A stretch of 64,000 bases of DNA from Agapetus fuscipes (Eukaryota > Arthropoda > Insecta > Trichoptera > Glossosomatidae): positions 3,472,001 through 3,536,000 of the forward strand of contig OX637353.1 in assembly GCA_951799405.1 (NCBI GenBank), written 5' to 3'. Below are positions 21,543-33,600 of the stretch, piece after piece. The notes under the pieces are model-generated. The model was not told the DNA's origin. It made no database searches and saw nothing but the letters and a program-made list of their open reading frames with translations. Both the position numbers and the translations under genes were made by a program. Numbering within the stretch: position 1 is the stretch's first letter; each line of letters opens with the position of its first letter.

Positions 21543-24350
21543 TTTGCGCCGCTTCTATTATCAGCATTGGACACTGCTGAGGAGCGTGCTACCAGGGACC
21601 AGCCTTCAGTGAGACCTCCATCCTCAAGCTCCCTGCCGACAGGCAGCGGAGGAAGACATCAGGAAACTCTGGAGAGGAAGGTCAAATTGGGATGCTGGAA
21701 TGCACGTTCCATAGCCAATAAAATTTGCGAGATTAATGATGTATGTAAAAGTCATGACCTTGACATCCTTGCACTGTCGAAGACATGGCATGAGAGTCAC
21801 GACTCGGCCTCACTGAGGGCATTGCGCGCGCTAGGATACGCGACGCTAGAGGAAGCACGGGCAAGGCCGCGCCGTGGAAAAGGAACAGAGAGCATCTCTT
21901 GGTCCAATCACGGCGGTGTTGTCTTGTTGGTGCGTTCGGGATTTCGTGTGGAGAAGATTAAAATTTTCCCCACAAAGTCTTTTGAGTGCCTTGTGTGTCG
22001 TGTGTCTTCGAGTGCGGCTCTCACTGTTGCTGTAGTCTATCGCCCGGGCTCCAAGCCTGTAACGGCTGAATTTTTCAGGGAGTTTCGGGAACTATTTGAG
22101 ACTCTGGTGACTCGCAATGAGATGTTTCTGGTAGTCGGGGATGTCAACGTCAGGCTTGAGCGCGGAGACGACACAAACAGTGTGGCTCTCACCGCCTTGT
22201 TAGCGGATTATGGCTGCAGACAGTGGGTCGGTGCACCAACTCATGATGCGGGTGGCCTGCTGGATGTAGTTATAGCCAGAGAGGAGGACGCACCTTCAGA
22301 GACGAAGGTAGTAGATATAGGTTTGTCGGACCATAGATTGGTGACATCTAGCCTTAATGTGGGACGGCCTATTCCGGTTTATAAGAGGATAACCTCTAGG
22401 TGCTGGAATGGGTTCGATCTTGAGATCTTTCAAAAAGATCTCTCTGTGTCGCCTGTCTGCTGTCCGGAAACCTATGTCTCGATGCAACCGGATGAGCTAG
22501 TAGACTTGTATAATAAAACCTTGAAGAAATTGATCGGTCTGCATGCTCCGATAAAATGTAAAATAGTCAAAGTACGGAACAGTGCTATCTGGTTTGACAA
22601 TGAATGCCGTATGCTGAAACGCAATATGCGAAAACTAGAGCGAATTTTAAGAACGGTAAGCCAGGTAGCACTAGGCAATTATGGATTGACGCTCAGGGTA
22701 TGTACAGGTCTGCTATTCTCCAGAAGAAATCCGATTTTTATTGTACAAAGATTGCTGAGGCAAAATCTCCTCAGCAGGTGTGGAAACTTCTGGAGAGCTT
22801 GTCTGGGAGCACTCGGGCTGGTGTAGGTTCGACGTCGACTGCTTGTGATTTTGCCACGTATTTCGAAAATAAAATACCTCAGTTGCGCTCTTCTCGGGTC
22901 GAGGGTACTTCTGTCTCAAGGGTTAGAAGTGCTTCGCGACTCGATGTGCTTGATACAACTAACATCGATGAGGTGTGTCAGATCGTGGTAGGATCGCCGA
23001 ACAAGCAGTGTGACCTTGACCCTGTACCGGTCTGGGTGCTCAAAGAATGCATTTCACAGCTGGCTCCATTTATTGTTAAGGTTATCAATGGATGCCTGAT
23101 GGATGCTACTGTTCCTCCGTCTTTGAAGGTAGCCCACATCACGCCAATCCTAAAAAAGCCACAATTGGATCCTGGTGAACCCTCAAATTTTAGACCTGTG
23201 TCGAATCTGCCATTCTTGTCAAAGGTGCTGGAGCGGATTATCTCGCGGCGGTTGGTATCCTATCTGGATGCAAATAGCTTAATGCCGAGGAGGCAATCTG
23301 CATACCGAAAGTTTCATTCAACAGAAACCGGTATGCTCAAGCTTGTATCGGATATGGTATCTGCTATAGAGTGTGGTGATCTGGCTCTACTGGCGCTTCT
23401 TGACATGAGTGCGGCATTCGACACAGTAAATCACTCGATCCTTATTGAGAGGTTGGAGGTGTCTTACGGTTTGACCAACGGGGCTTTGGCGTGGTTCTCC
23501 TCCTATCTGGTGGAACGCAGGCAGGCGGTGCGTGTTTGTGACGGTGTCTCACCTACCTACTCGCTGTCTTCTGGAGTCCCACAGGGCTCTGTGTTGGGTC
23601 CGATCCTTTTTATTTTGTATACTGCTGACATTGAGAGTATTGTTAAAAAATAGGGCCTCATCTCACACTCATATGCAGATGACTGGCAAATATACTCTCA
23701 CTGTCGGCCAGACATGGCTGAGGACCTCAGTTGCAGGGTCTCTGGGTGTATCGCGGAGGTCGGTGGGTGGATGGTGAACAATGGCCTAATCTTGAACATG
23801 GATAAGATGGAGATAATGTGGGCAGTCACATCTAGGCGTGATCACCTATTAGTGAACGGAGTACCACTCTCCATAGGAGGTAAGCTAATCCAGCCTTCTG
23901 ATTCAGTGAGACTTCTAGGAGTCTTACTGGATCGGAATCTGACACTGGAGAGGCAAATAGATGCCACAATAGCTTCTTCTTTTTTTTCACTACGCCAAAT
24001 TAAGGCTATTAGAAAGTGTTTACCGTCAGATGCAGTCAAGACCCTAGTGAGCGCGTTTGTGGTGTCTCGGATTGACTATTGTTCGACGCTTTATAGTGGT
24101 CAGCCAAAGAAGCAGTTCAATCGCTTTCAATCTGTGTTGAATTCGGCAGCAAGACTCATATTCGGGATACCCAAATTCGCTCACATCACTCCGCTGTTAA
24201 AAACACTACATTGGCTTCGTTTCCCGGAGAGGGTGGTCTACCGTGTTTGTGTGATGGTATATAAAGCCATCAATGGCTTGGCTCCACCTTATTTGACTGA
24301 CATGATGTTGCCTGTTGAGATGGGTGTAAGGAGTGTAGAGTTCTCTCTTT
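21543..24350 (+). mobile_element. L2/CR1-like LINE with endonuclease and RT, inactive
   Basis: The frame opens at 21543 without an upstream ATG; the first in-frame start-like codon is TTG at 21567, so the true start is unknown. An APE-type endonuclease comes first (LGCWNARSIANKICEIND, LVVGDVNVRLE, GLSDHRLVTS). The linker and RT follow: NFRPVSNLPFLSKVLERII, LLDMSAAFDTVNH, GVPQGSVLGPILF and YADD at 23672-23683. Two defects are visible against the copy at 1-1830. One is a single-base deletion after GAGCG near 22642. The other is TGG changed to TAG at 23651-23653, just before YADD. Coding similarity stops after PPYLTDMMLPVEMGVRS near 24345, where an unrelated 3-kb block begins. Confidence 0.9.
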
Positions 24351-27300
24351 TTCAACCAATAATTATATCGCTATGACTTGCGGCAGATCTTGGGGTGGAG
24401 GAAAGGAGATCTCAAGGGGAGGAGAGGGAAGAGATGCACCCCTGACGTTGTAAGGGATGGGGGACTCAGATTTTGACTGGCGATCGATACGGATGTGTTT
24501 TGATTCTCTAAACACTAAAAATAATTAAATTCTGATTTTCTAATTTTTTAATAAACTCGGGGACTTCGATCTTGAACTGCGGTCGATACAGATGTGGTTT
24601 TCGTTTTCTCTAAACACTAAAAATAATTAAATTTCATTTCCTAATTTGAATAAACACGGGGAGTTGGATTTCAGCTAGCGATCGATACGCATGTGTTTTC
24701 TTTTCTTACTCTTCAAAAATCTAAAAATATATACTTCGGTTCTTTAATATTAAATTAAATTCGGGAGTTCGATTTCAGCTTGCGGCCGATACGGGTGTCT
24801 TTTGTTTCAAAGCTTAATAATATTATACTCATTCTGATTTTCTGAATAATAAAAATATTTTATAAATAAAGGAACGTTAATCAACGAAACTTTGAATACG
24901 CATCTATTGAACTTGAAATTTAAATAATAACTTTTATAAACATTAAGCGCGGAAATTCTATTGATCTAATTTGGCATTATTATTGTGGGGTGAAAAGTGC
25001 AGTGGTTATATTTCTTATTGGGATCCGGCCTTTCATTATTTAAAATTAAAATAACTATTAACGTATAATACAGAGTTGTTCCTGAGCTGTTTTCCTGGGC
25101 TGAGTTTTCTTTGATTATACTAACAGATTAACTAAAAATCTACTAAACTAAAACTAAATTTCATTGAACATATTACTTTATTTCATTTTTATGTTGGTGT
25201 TTTCTTTCAGAGTTTCTTATCGCTGTGTACTTGGTTATACATATTTACTTTCAGGGATTCATCGACTTACCTGTGCGGGGGAAAGATTTTCCTACTTATT
25301 TTCTGATCGATGCATAATTGTTAATTATAGGTTTATTTCAGAGATTCACCTACTTAACTAAGCGGAGGGAGGTTTTCTTCTTATTTTCGACAAAGTAATT
25401 ATTTACTGTCGCTGTTATTTATGTACTAACACAACACACACACACACACACCACTATTGACATTTTGCCTCCAATTAGATTCTCTCTCTTGCCGGAATTC
25501 TGCAATATTATATTGAATTAAGAATGTATGGTTTACTTGAAATCGAGATATATTGTCTTCCGTGACCAGCTGTCCTCGTGGCCTCCTTACCGAACGGTCC
25601 TTCCTGAAATTTTCCTATCTGTGGATAGCGGCTGCACCGGTTGTCCCAGCAAGTAATATATCTCTCAAGGTTTCAAGGTGATGGGACCTTTTGTCGTAGT
25701 TTATACATGTGGGTCTGGTGTTGAATCATTCACAGTCACGGGAAGACCCTAGTTTCAGGAAAATTCCTGAAAAACTATAACATTCAATGCAGAATTACCT
25801 AATCACTCTTACACATTACGGAATGCTGCTCTCCTTGGGGTGGTGAGAATGAAAGAATGATTATGAAGGATTTGCATGCTGCATGAATTACCTATAAGTA
25901 AGGCCTGAAAGTAATCCATCTGAAGGTGAAAATGTATTCCAAACACACCATTACACATCCATCACACTAGGGGTTGGCCAAGCTAATAAAATACAAATTT
26001 CATAAATAAATTATAAACAAACAAACTGCAGTATGTGCTGAAGCCGAAATGCCTGCAATCTCATATCGAGATACACAAAGAATAACGCAGATGTACTTAA
26101 TGCAGTTGAATTTGAAAACCGCTGAGTGACCTTGGTCATAATATGTTCCCGATCACAACAAAGTTCCTGAAAATTGGCAGCAGGCCTCTGGCCAAATACA
26201 ACCGGATATGTTCCTGACCTTCTGATTGCGACGAGAGTTCCTGAAATGATCTGGGCTCACTCAGCTGGATTAATGTTCCATGATCTCTGATCATATATAC
26301 TTGGAGTTTGCTTGGAGTCAACATTATTGCAGTAACTTGTAGCTGAACACACACAATCCAGACTAACCTTCCTGTCCCGTGGTTTTTTTGCAGCAAAAGA
26401 TTACCATACGGAGAAGATGGGTAGAGTACAAGGGGATGGAGGAGGTACTCACAAGGCCGTTGGGGCCATTTGCCATGATTAATTAGAGTCATTTAATCGA
26501 CGAGGGTGTCGAAATCTTAGATTCACGCCGCGTGTATTCGAATCCTTTCCTTGAAATAACTAATAAAGGTCCATTTTGCAGTGCCTTTCAGATGACCGGT
26601 GGTCATAGAAAGATGCTGTAAAAGCCATGAACCTATTAATTTACAGGTGGACGCGCAAAGGTAAGAATTACAACAAAGAAGAGATCGCCTTGCATGTAAT
26701 TACTTTCACTAACAAACTAAAACCTAACTGCCTTTCATCTCGCAATTTTTACGTCATTTATGTTTTTATCTGAAAATAATTTCGACTACCTTATATTCCA
26801 ATTAATTAAACTTGCACACATTAAGACCGTTCCGTAATTAATAACGCTTAAATCTCGTCGCCTTAAAAATAATTGTAGTTCATACTACCTCATCTTTGAT
26901 CGCGTAAACGCAAAATCAATACTCGTTATAATCTTATAAAAGGTAGAAATGTATGAGGGGTACACCTCCCAAAAAGTACTTGGGTTTGCCACTTAAGTAG
27001 ATTTTGAAACGGTAAAACAAAAAATTACACAACGTTCTGTTTCATTATCTTCCACACGACGAGGAGTCCTACCCTTAGCTAGATGATCACATAATAATTG
27101 GCCAAAAATAATTACTACCTCGGAAGGGGTAGATTGCTCTTCCAGCAACTGAAACTGAAGGGTGGAAAAGAATCGAAGCAGCCTAGTGCTATTCCTTCAG
27201 AGAAGGTTTGTTGCACTTGAATCCTGGTGATTCCAGGGTATTCTTCCTGCACATTCGATCGCTCCACCTCTAACTTAGGAGGTAAAAATCCCTCTTTCGT

Positions 27301-27385
27301 GCTTCCTTTCGTGCTTCTCTTTTTTTGAGTCTCTTCGTCTGTTCCTCCGACACCCTTCTTCGACAGGGGGGGGGAACATTATAGG
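24350..27385. other. 3-kb insertion of unknown type inside the LINE
   Basis: It separates the L2-like coding region from its own C-terminus and 3' tail. It has no credible coding frame. At 24463-24808 a degenerate unit of about 100 bp recurs four times, each with GCGATCGATACGNATGTGTT-like sequence; two of the four carry AAACACTAAAAATAATTAAA. A short CA repeat is at 25433-25452. I see no long terminal repeats or TIRs, but this is judged by eye. Confidence 0.5.
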
Positions 27386-27697
27386 AGGCAGACACTCAGA
27401 TCCGCGGGCGATGAAGTAGTCAATTTGGTTCAGCCACGCCGTCAGATTCGTACAAATTTCGGAGACCGCGCTTTCCGTGTTGCGGGTCCGGTGGAGTGGA
27501 ACAGACTGCCACCCGGAGTGAAGAACTCCAAATCTATGGATGTATTTCGCGGAGCACTCAAGACACACCTATTTAGAAAGTCTTATCCATGATCGGAGAG
27601 GGCCCTTGAGGTGTGACACACACAAAAACGGCGCTCTCTTCATTTGTAATTTAAAATAAATTAGCCTGATATTATTATTATTATTATTATTATTAAT
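27385..27697 (+). mobile_element. L2-like LINE C-terminus and 3' tail
   Basis: Continues the LINE of 21543. Allowing frame damage, residues such as RTNFGDRAFRVAGPVEWNRL and MDVFRGALKTHLFRKSYP end in a stop at 27588. The tail CCCTTGAGGTGTGACACAC and AAACGGCGCTC follows, ending in an (ATT)n run at 27670-27697. This tail is shared with SINE S2. Confidence 0.75.
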
Positions 27698-27889
27698 GGA
27701 TATACAATCTAGTTATTGAATGTGCGTATAATATATATTTTTTAATAATATTATTGTGATTTACTTGTTTTTATATAAAACAACAAGTGAAAACATGTGT
27801 TGAAAGTTTGTGATTTGTGTTCCTGGATAACTAATGAATATACTTTTTCATAAATTTTAAATATATATCAAGCAATTAAGGTAGGAAAT

Positions 27890-29341
27890 CAATTTATGTG
27901 TAAAAAAAATAACCTCAAAAAAGTATTCCGTTCTGGCGGTGCGTATGTAGCAAATAAATTCAGAATCGAAAAGGTTAAAGACACCAACAGTTTCTGCCTT
28001 CCTCACATTAGGTGGTAGTCTGTTCCACTCCATTGGGCCAGCAAACCGGAAAGCACGGTCCCCAAAATTAGTGCGTGTCTGACGTGACGGCTGGACTAAG
28101 TCAACCACCCCACACTCCGCAGATCTGAGAGTTTGGCGTCTCAAATCTATCTCAGCACGTGAGAACATGTGCATTGATGTCTAGTATGTAAGCTATTATG
28201 TTTAATTTGTGAAAAAATTGTCAATGATCTGTCGGTGTTTTTACAAATAAATAAATAAACACGTCAGACAAGTATGAAGGAGCCATACCATTGACAGCTT
28301 TGTAAACCATCAGACAAACACGGTAGACCACCCTCTCCGGAAAACGAAGCCAATGCAGTTCTTTCAACAATGGAGTAATATGGTTAAATTTAGACATTCC
28401 GAATATGAGTCTTGCTGCAGAGCTCAGCACAGATTGAAGCCGGCTGAACTGTTTTTTCGGCTGACCTATATACAGCGTTGAGCAATAGTCAACCCGAGAC
28501 ATCACAAAAGCGTTAACCAGGGTTTTGACCGCCCCTGATGGTAAACATCTCCTGATTGCCTTTATCTGGCGAAGTTCAAAAAACGAGGAGGATACCGTGT
28601 TATTCAACTGCTCTCCCATTGTGAGGTTCCGATCCAGTGTGACTCCTAGAAGTCTCACTGAATCCGACGGCTGAATCCGCTGTCCCCCAATGAGGAGTGG
28701 TGCGCGTGTTGTCAGGAGATGATCACGCCTGGACGTAGCCGCCCACATAATTTCCGTCTTACCCATGTTAAGGATTAGGCCATTGTTTGTCATCCATTCA
28801 CCGATCTCCGCAATGCAAGCTGCCACCCTGTTACTGAGAGCTCCTGCCATGTGTGGTCGACACTGAAGTAAATCTGCCAGTCATCTGCATATGCATTTGT
28901 AGTTAGGCTCCATTTCTCGACTATGCTCTCAATGTCGGCCGTGTATACAATAAACAGGATCGGTCCCAGTATAGACCCCTGCGGCACCCCGGAGATCAGC
29001 GAATAGGAAGGTGAGACACAGTCACAAGTACGCACAACCTGCTTGCGATCCGCCAAATAGGAGGTGAACCACGCCAGAGCCTTATCTCTCAAGCCGTACG
29101 TATCCTCCAACCTCTTTATCAAGATATCATGACATACGATGTCAAAAGCCGCGCTCATGTCCAGAAGAGCTAGGAGCGCAAGATTCCCGCAATCCACTGC
29201 CGATATCAGATCTGAGACCACAGTCAACAAACCTGTTTCAGTTGAATGATATTATCTATAGGCTGATTGCCTTCTCGGCATCAGGTTGTTATCACTTAGA
29301 TAAGATACCAGCCGGTTAGAGACAATACGCTCGAGCACCTT
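27890..29341 (-). mobile_element. L2-like LINE, second copy, 3' part
   Basis: The minus strand carries QSAYR..., LLALLDMSAAFDIVCHDILI, GVPQGSILGPILFIVYTAD, YADD, the LRQIKAIRRCLPSGAVKTLV region and LHWLRFPERVVYRVCLMVYK. A small deletion near 28865 shifts the frame just after YADD. About 70 bp of foreign AT-rich DNA (28188-28255) splits YLSD from the final SRAEIDLRRQTLRSAE segment. The 5' continuation lies at 33350-33600, because an RTE-like LINE is inserted at 29341. Confidence 0.8.
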
Positions 29342-30111
29342 GGATGTGGAAAGAAACGGGAAACTACCACATTAAAGGCCCAAGTGGCATCCCAAGAACC
29401 AGCAATTATGACTAAATCTCTAGTAAAATTCTCCAGAGGTAAAACAGTCCCCCGTTCGGATCTCCGGGTGGAGACTACTCGAGATTATAGAAACACAAAA
29501 TCGGTAGTGAAACCAAAGTCAAATACAAAGTCAAGTACAAAGAACGAAATAGCGAGATGGGCAACGTGGAATGTCCGCACATTACTGCAAAACAGCAAAC
29601 TGGATAACCTGAAAGCAGAAATGCACAACGTAAACCTAAATGCCCTAGGTATACCAGAAATGAGATGGCCCAATTGTGGAGATTTCTGGAGTGGTGACTA
29701 CAGAATCATCCACACAGGATGCATAAAGGATAAACCTGGTCAAGGAGGAGTTGGCGTTGTGCTGTGCAAGGAGTGGGGAAGACGGGTTAAGGGATACGTG
29801 CAATATAGCGGAAGAATTATTCTGGTCAAAATAGGAACTAAGCCCACTGACACTGTAATTATCCAAGTATATATGCCAAAGTCAAGTCATAGTGATGAAG
29901 AGGTGGAGGATGTATACAGTGCGCTAGATAAATTTATTTTAGAGATAAAAGCAGGTGAAAATCTGATTCTCCTAGGAGATTGGAATGTAGGAGAAGGACG
30001 CGAAGGAACTTGCGTAGGGCCCTTTGGGCTAGGTGCAAGAAATGACAGAGGAAACAGATTGACCGAATTCTGCGAAAAACACAAATTAATAATAGCAAAC
30101 ACTTTTTTTCA

Positions 30112-31617
30112 TGGTAATGTGACAATTAGGCATTTCTCGAAGTCCGCTGGTATCTCTCCAGTTTTATATATTGTCTGTATCATTCTAAACAGGGCATCTG
30201 TGGTTCCTTTTCCTGCTGATTTAATTAGTTCGGCTGGGACGTCATTGATTCCGGGTGCTTTACCGTTTTTGAGTTTTTTTAGTGCGAGGTCAAACTCTTC
30301 TCTAATGATAGGATCTCCCAGATCGTCCTCGTCTACCTCATTTTCTCTTTCTATCAATGTTTCGCTGTCAATATTACCCTTGCCATTGTACAACATTTCG
30401 AGATATCCTTTCCATCTCTCTCCTATTTGGTCATTTTCGAAAAGAATTTTGCCGTCTTCTCCTTCTATTGCATTGCCCTTTCCAATTCTCATCCCAAAGA
30501 AATCTTTCACCGCAGCGTGAGCTTTTTCTACATTTCCTTTCTTGAGGTCTTCATTTATCTTTTTGCAGTTATTCTGGTAGTATGTTTCTTTTGCAATTCT
30601 TGACTTTCTGTTTATTTTATTTCTTAGCACTTTGTATTTTTCTTGTGATTCAGCTCTTGTATCATTTTTGAGCTCTCTTCTTTCTTTTATCATATTTAGA
30701 ATTTCATCAGTTATCCATCCAGAAGACTGGTCCGTAGCTCAGTGGTAACACTGCGGACTCTGAATGGGAAGGTTGTGGGTTCGATTCCCGGCGGAGCACA
30801 AAAAATATACCATTTATATTTTCAAATTTGCTCTTCGCCGGGTTGAAAAATTCATAAAACCTTTACCAATGACCGGTCACCAAAGGTCCATCCAGCCTTA
30901 CAGCAACTGGGTCTTGCTTGAGAATTGGCGCTTTGTAGCGACGACGATCAAGCTCGTAAAAAGGTCGATAACTCAATTGGTAGAATGCTTGCATTCCATG
31001 CCGAGAGCAAGGGTTCAATCTTAAAGGTTTACTCAGCCTTTACAAGAAATGAGAACCAGCCCCTCCGACAGCTGGGAAACCCCCACTTCAACTGAAAGTG
31101 GTTGGTGTGAGGCCGGCCCCCTTACCTGTAAAAATAAATAGGTCCCGAAGCGCCACATGCGACCCCTTCGGAGATAACGCAGGCAAGAAGTTACACTATA
31201 TGTGTAGCTTAGTTGCGTTGCGTATCCATTCCTTCCTTGCTTGGGGTCTTTCCTTGCCTACAATTTCCTCTGCCGTAGTTTTTATCTTCGACTTTATCTC
31301 TTCCCAGATCGTATTCACATTCTCCTCTTCCATTAGGTGGCATTCTTGTGTCTTTTCTCTAAAAGTGTCATTGACTTCTTTTATCTCTAATAGTTTTGTA
31401 TCCCATTTGAAATTATTTTTATTTTTTATTTTTTTCAGTTTTAGAAGACTTTTGGCCATTACCATATTATGATCACTATCTATATCGGGGCCGGGATAAC
31501 TTCTACAGTCTTTTATTTGGTTTTTAAACCTATATCTAACCATTATGTAATCTATTTGCAGTCTTTGTCGATCTCCAGGGGATTTCCAGGTATATCGCTG
31601 TCTTGGGTGGTGTTGAA
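30112..31617 (-). mobile_element. Inverted segment of the RTE-like LINE
   Basis: On the minus strand it reads, from 31617: FQHHPRQRYTWKSPGDRQRL, IDYIMVRYRF, then past the SINEs IKERRELKNDTRAESQEKYK and GKAPGINDVPAELIKS to CLIVTLP at 30112. Both breakpoints join perfectly when the block is flipped: IIANTFF to QHHPRQ, and CLIVTLP to KKAGTTKCEQHRTLSL. A few T bases are shared at the left junction. The inversion therefore lost almost nothing. Confidence 0.85.
30729..31216 (+). mobile_element. S2-S1 SINE heterodimer, copy 1
   Basis: An S2 unit (30729-30957) has TAGCTCAGTGGTAACAC, GGTTCGATTCC, TTGCTCTTCGCCGGGTTG and AGCAACTGGGTCTTGC. It joins directly, through AAGCTCGTAAAAAGGTCGAT, to an S1 unit (30962-31216) with CAATTGGTAGAATGC, TTTACTCAGCC and GGCAAGAAGTTACAC. 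The same junction occurs at 40137 and 40806, so the pair travels as one unit. S2's own tail is absent. It is inserted in the inverted block of the RTE-like LINE. Confidence 0.8.
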
Positions 31618-32023
31618 ATAAGAAGGCAGGTACGACAAAGTGTGAACAGCACAGAACTCTCAGCCTAATATCCCATGCCTCAAAAATATTGACTAATATC
31701 ATTCTGAAGAGAATTGAACCAAAAGTAGAGAGCATTCTTTCCAGAGACCAATGTGGCTTCAGAAGAGGTGTAGGAACCAGAGAAGCAATACTGTCTTTAC
31801 GAATGCTACTAGAAAAGAGAATAAAAAGAAACCAAAACACGTTCATCGCATTTATAGACCTGGAAAAAGCCTTTGACAAAGTAGAATGGAGAAAACTCTT
31901 CGAGACTTTGAAGAAAATTGATATCAAATACAGAGATAGACGTATAATCCAGGTGCTATACAAGAATGAGACCGCCATAATCAGATGTGACGATGACACA
32001 AAGGAAGCTAATATAAGACAAGG

Positions 32024-32424
32024 GGTAGAGTGGCGGCTAATCTGCAATGTTGATTTCTAATGTTGGTGTATTCATTTGCTACATTTTTTGCATAGGAAAT
32101 TTCAGACTTTTTTTGTATAGATTTCTTTGTAAGGTTTTGTTCTTTTTTATATTTAAATGTAATTTATTATTCATATTCCTTGACTTATAGGTTGGTATGA
32201 GGCTGACCACCCATACTGTAAAAAATGGTTCACTTTGCCAATGTCACCCCTGTTTCAGGGAAGGTCGGCAAAAGTTGTGGGGCTTATGTTCATTTGAGGT
32301 TTGGATTTTATTTGTAAGTACACATTCAGCATTTGTAAGCGCGAACTACACTTGTTGGTTTGTGGGCATACATCTGAGAGCTTTAAATGAATATATCCTT
32401 GCAACTTAGATTATAGATTATTAT
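32024..32424 (+). mobile_element. RTE-like LINE 3' end plus RepA, inserted
   Basis: The insert consists of the last codons of the LINE at 47225 (EWRLICNVDF and stop), its untranslated region (TACATTTTTTGCATA, TTTTTTTGTATAGATTTCTT) and a full RepA (32170-32424) ending in ATTATAG repeats. It splits the other LINE between ANIRQG and VRQGCALSP. It shows that RepA is the terminal part of this LINE. Confidence 0.8.
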
Positions 32425-33349
32425 AGGTAAGACAGGGATGCGCTCTGTCACCTCTTCTCTTTAACGCTTATATACAAAGTGCGATCGATGACTTGCGAGA
32501 AAGAATGAGCCACAAAAAAGGTGTAAGGATACACGGTGAAAAGGTGGATATGATAAGGTTTGCTGACGATATTGCTATGGTTGCTGAAAATGAAGAAGAA
32601 CTGCAGGAGGCCTTAACAACTATGGAAAGCATTCTCCAAAATAACTACAATATGAAGATAAATAAAGACAAAACAAAACTGCTAACTGTGGGCCGAGTGC
32701 AGCATCGGATGGGAGTAGTTATGTCAGGAGTGCCATTGGGGAACACGAGGGAGTTTGTCTACCTTGGCAGTAAAATAACGTGGGACGGACGGTCAAAGAG
32801 CGACATCGACAGCCGTATACACCAGGCTAGACTTGCATTTAATAAAAAATAAAAAATAATAGAATCAAACAACATAGACCTGAAACTGAGACTACTCCTC
32901 ATCAAAACATATGTATGGAGTATTTTGATGTACGGCTGCGAGACATGGTGCCTATCCAAAAGGGATAAACGAAGACTAGAGGCTTTCGAGATGTGGTCGT
33001 ATAGAAGGCTTCTAGGAATTTCCTGGAGAGACCACACCACAAATGAGGAGGTTCTCCAAAGAATCCAAGGAGGAAGGAACCTGCTCAGGACTTTGTCCGA
33101 AAGGCGTGCAAGATGGATCGGCCATGTAATGCGACAAGAAGGTCTCTTGCATGCCATAATGGAGGGGATGACCGAGGGAACCAACTCTAGGGGACGCCCA
33201 CGCCAAGAGTACCTGGAGGACCTGCTGGTGGACGTGCGCTGCTCAACATATGCAGAGCTAAAAAGAGCCGCACAAGACAGGGAGGAATGGAGATCAAGAG
33301 TACAAGATATTGCTGCAAACCAATCCCAGGATTGAAACAGAAGAAGAAG

Positions 33350-33600
33350 ACCTTTGACAAAAACGGCAAATTCGACACCGGCCTGAAATTGGAGGGATCA
33401 TTAGGATCGAGATTTGTTTTTTTTCAATATCGGCGTTATCTGCGCTTTCTTCAAAAAAGAGGGAACAGTGGATTCCACAAGGCATCCATTAATAAGCCTT
33501 ACAATAAATGGAGCCACTTGTAAGATGCGCTCTTTTAGTACCCACGCTGGCACAGGATCAAGATCACACTGCTTTATTTGGTGATCCCGTTACGACTCTT
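33350..33600 (-). mobile_element. L2-like LINE, second copy, 5' part
   Basis: Minus-strand RT N-terminal sequence, damaged by small indels: SNKQCDLDPV-like and FRPVSNL-like codons match 1020-1260 (minus) in the first copy. It continues at 29341. Similarity stops near 33600, so the insertion was 5'-truncated before it was split. Confidence 0.7.

Larger units (their letters stand above)
29342..33345 (+). mobile_element. RTE-like LINE with internal inversion, inserted in an L2-like LINE
   Basis: The order on the plus strand is as follows. First comes the endonuclease N-half (29384-30111, WATWNVRTLLQNSKL, LILLGDWNV). Then comes an inverted block (30112-31617) holding the endonuclease C-half and RT N-terminus in reverse. 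RT fingers and palm resume forward (31618-32023, GFRRGVGTREAI, AFIDLEKAFDKVEW), then a LINE-tail insertion (32024-32424), then the rest (RQGCALSPLLFNAY, FADD near 32559, YGCETWCLSKRDKRRLEAFE, GRPRQEYLEDLL). An in-frame stop follows AFNKK near 32849. It ends CAGAAGAAGAAG. It was probably inserted as one unit into the L2-like copy, whose ACCTTTG-type sequence appears on both sides. Confidence 0.85.

Noticed and set aside
30112..30520. Continuation of the plus-strand endonuclease frame to 30520
   Set aside because: Beyond 30111 the frame reads antisense through the inverted RT segment; the added residues have no meaning.
31196..32047. 283-codon minus-strand frame
   Set aside because: Only the part from about 31617 to 31196 is real LINE sequence (inverted). 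The first half is antisense to the forward RT fingers.
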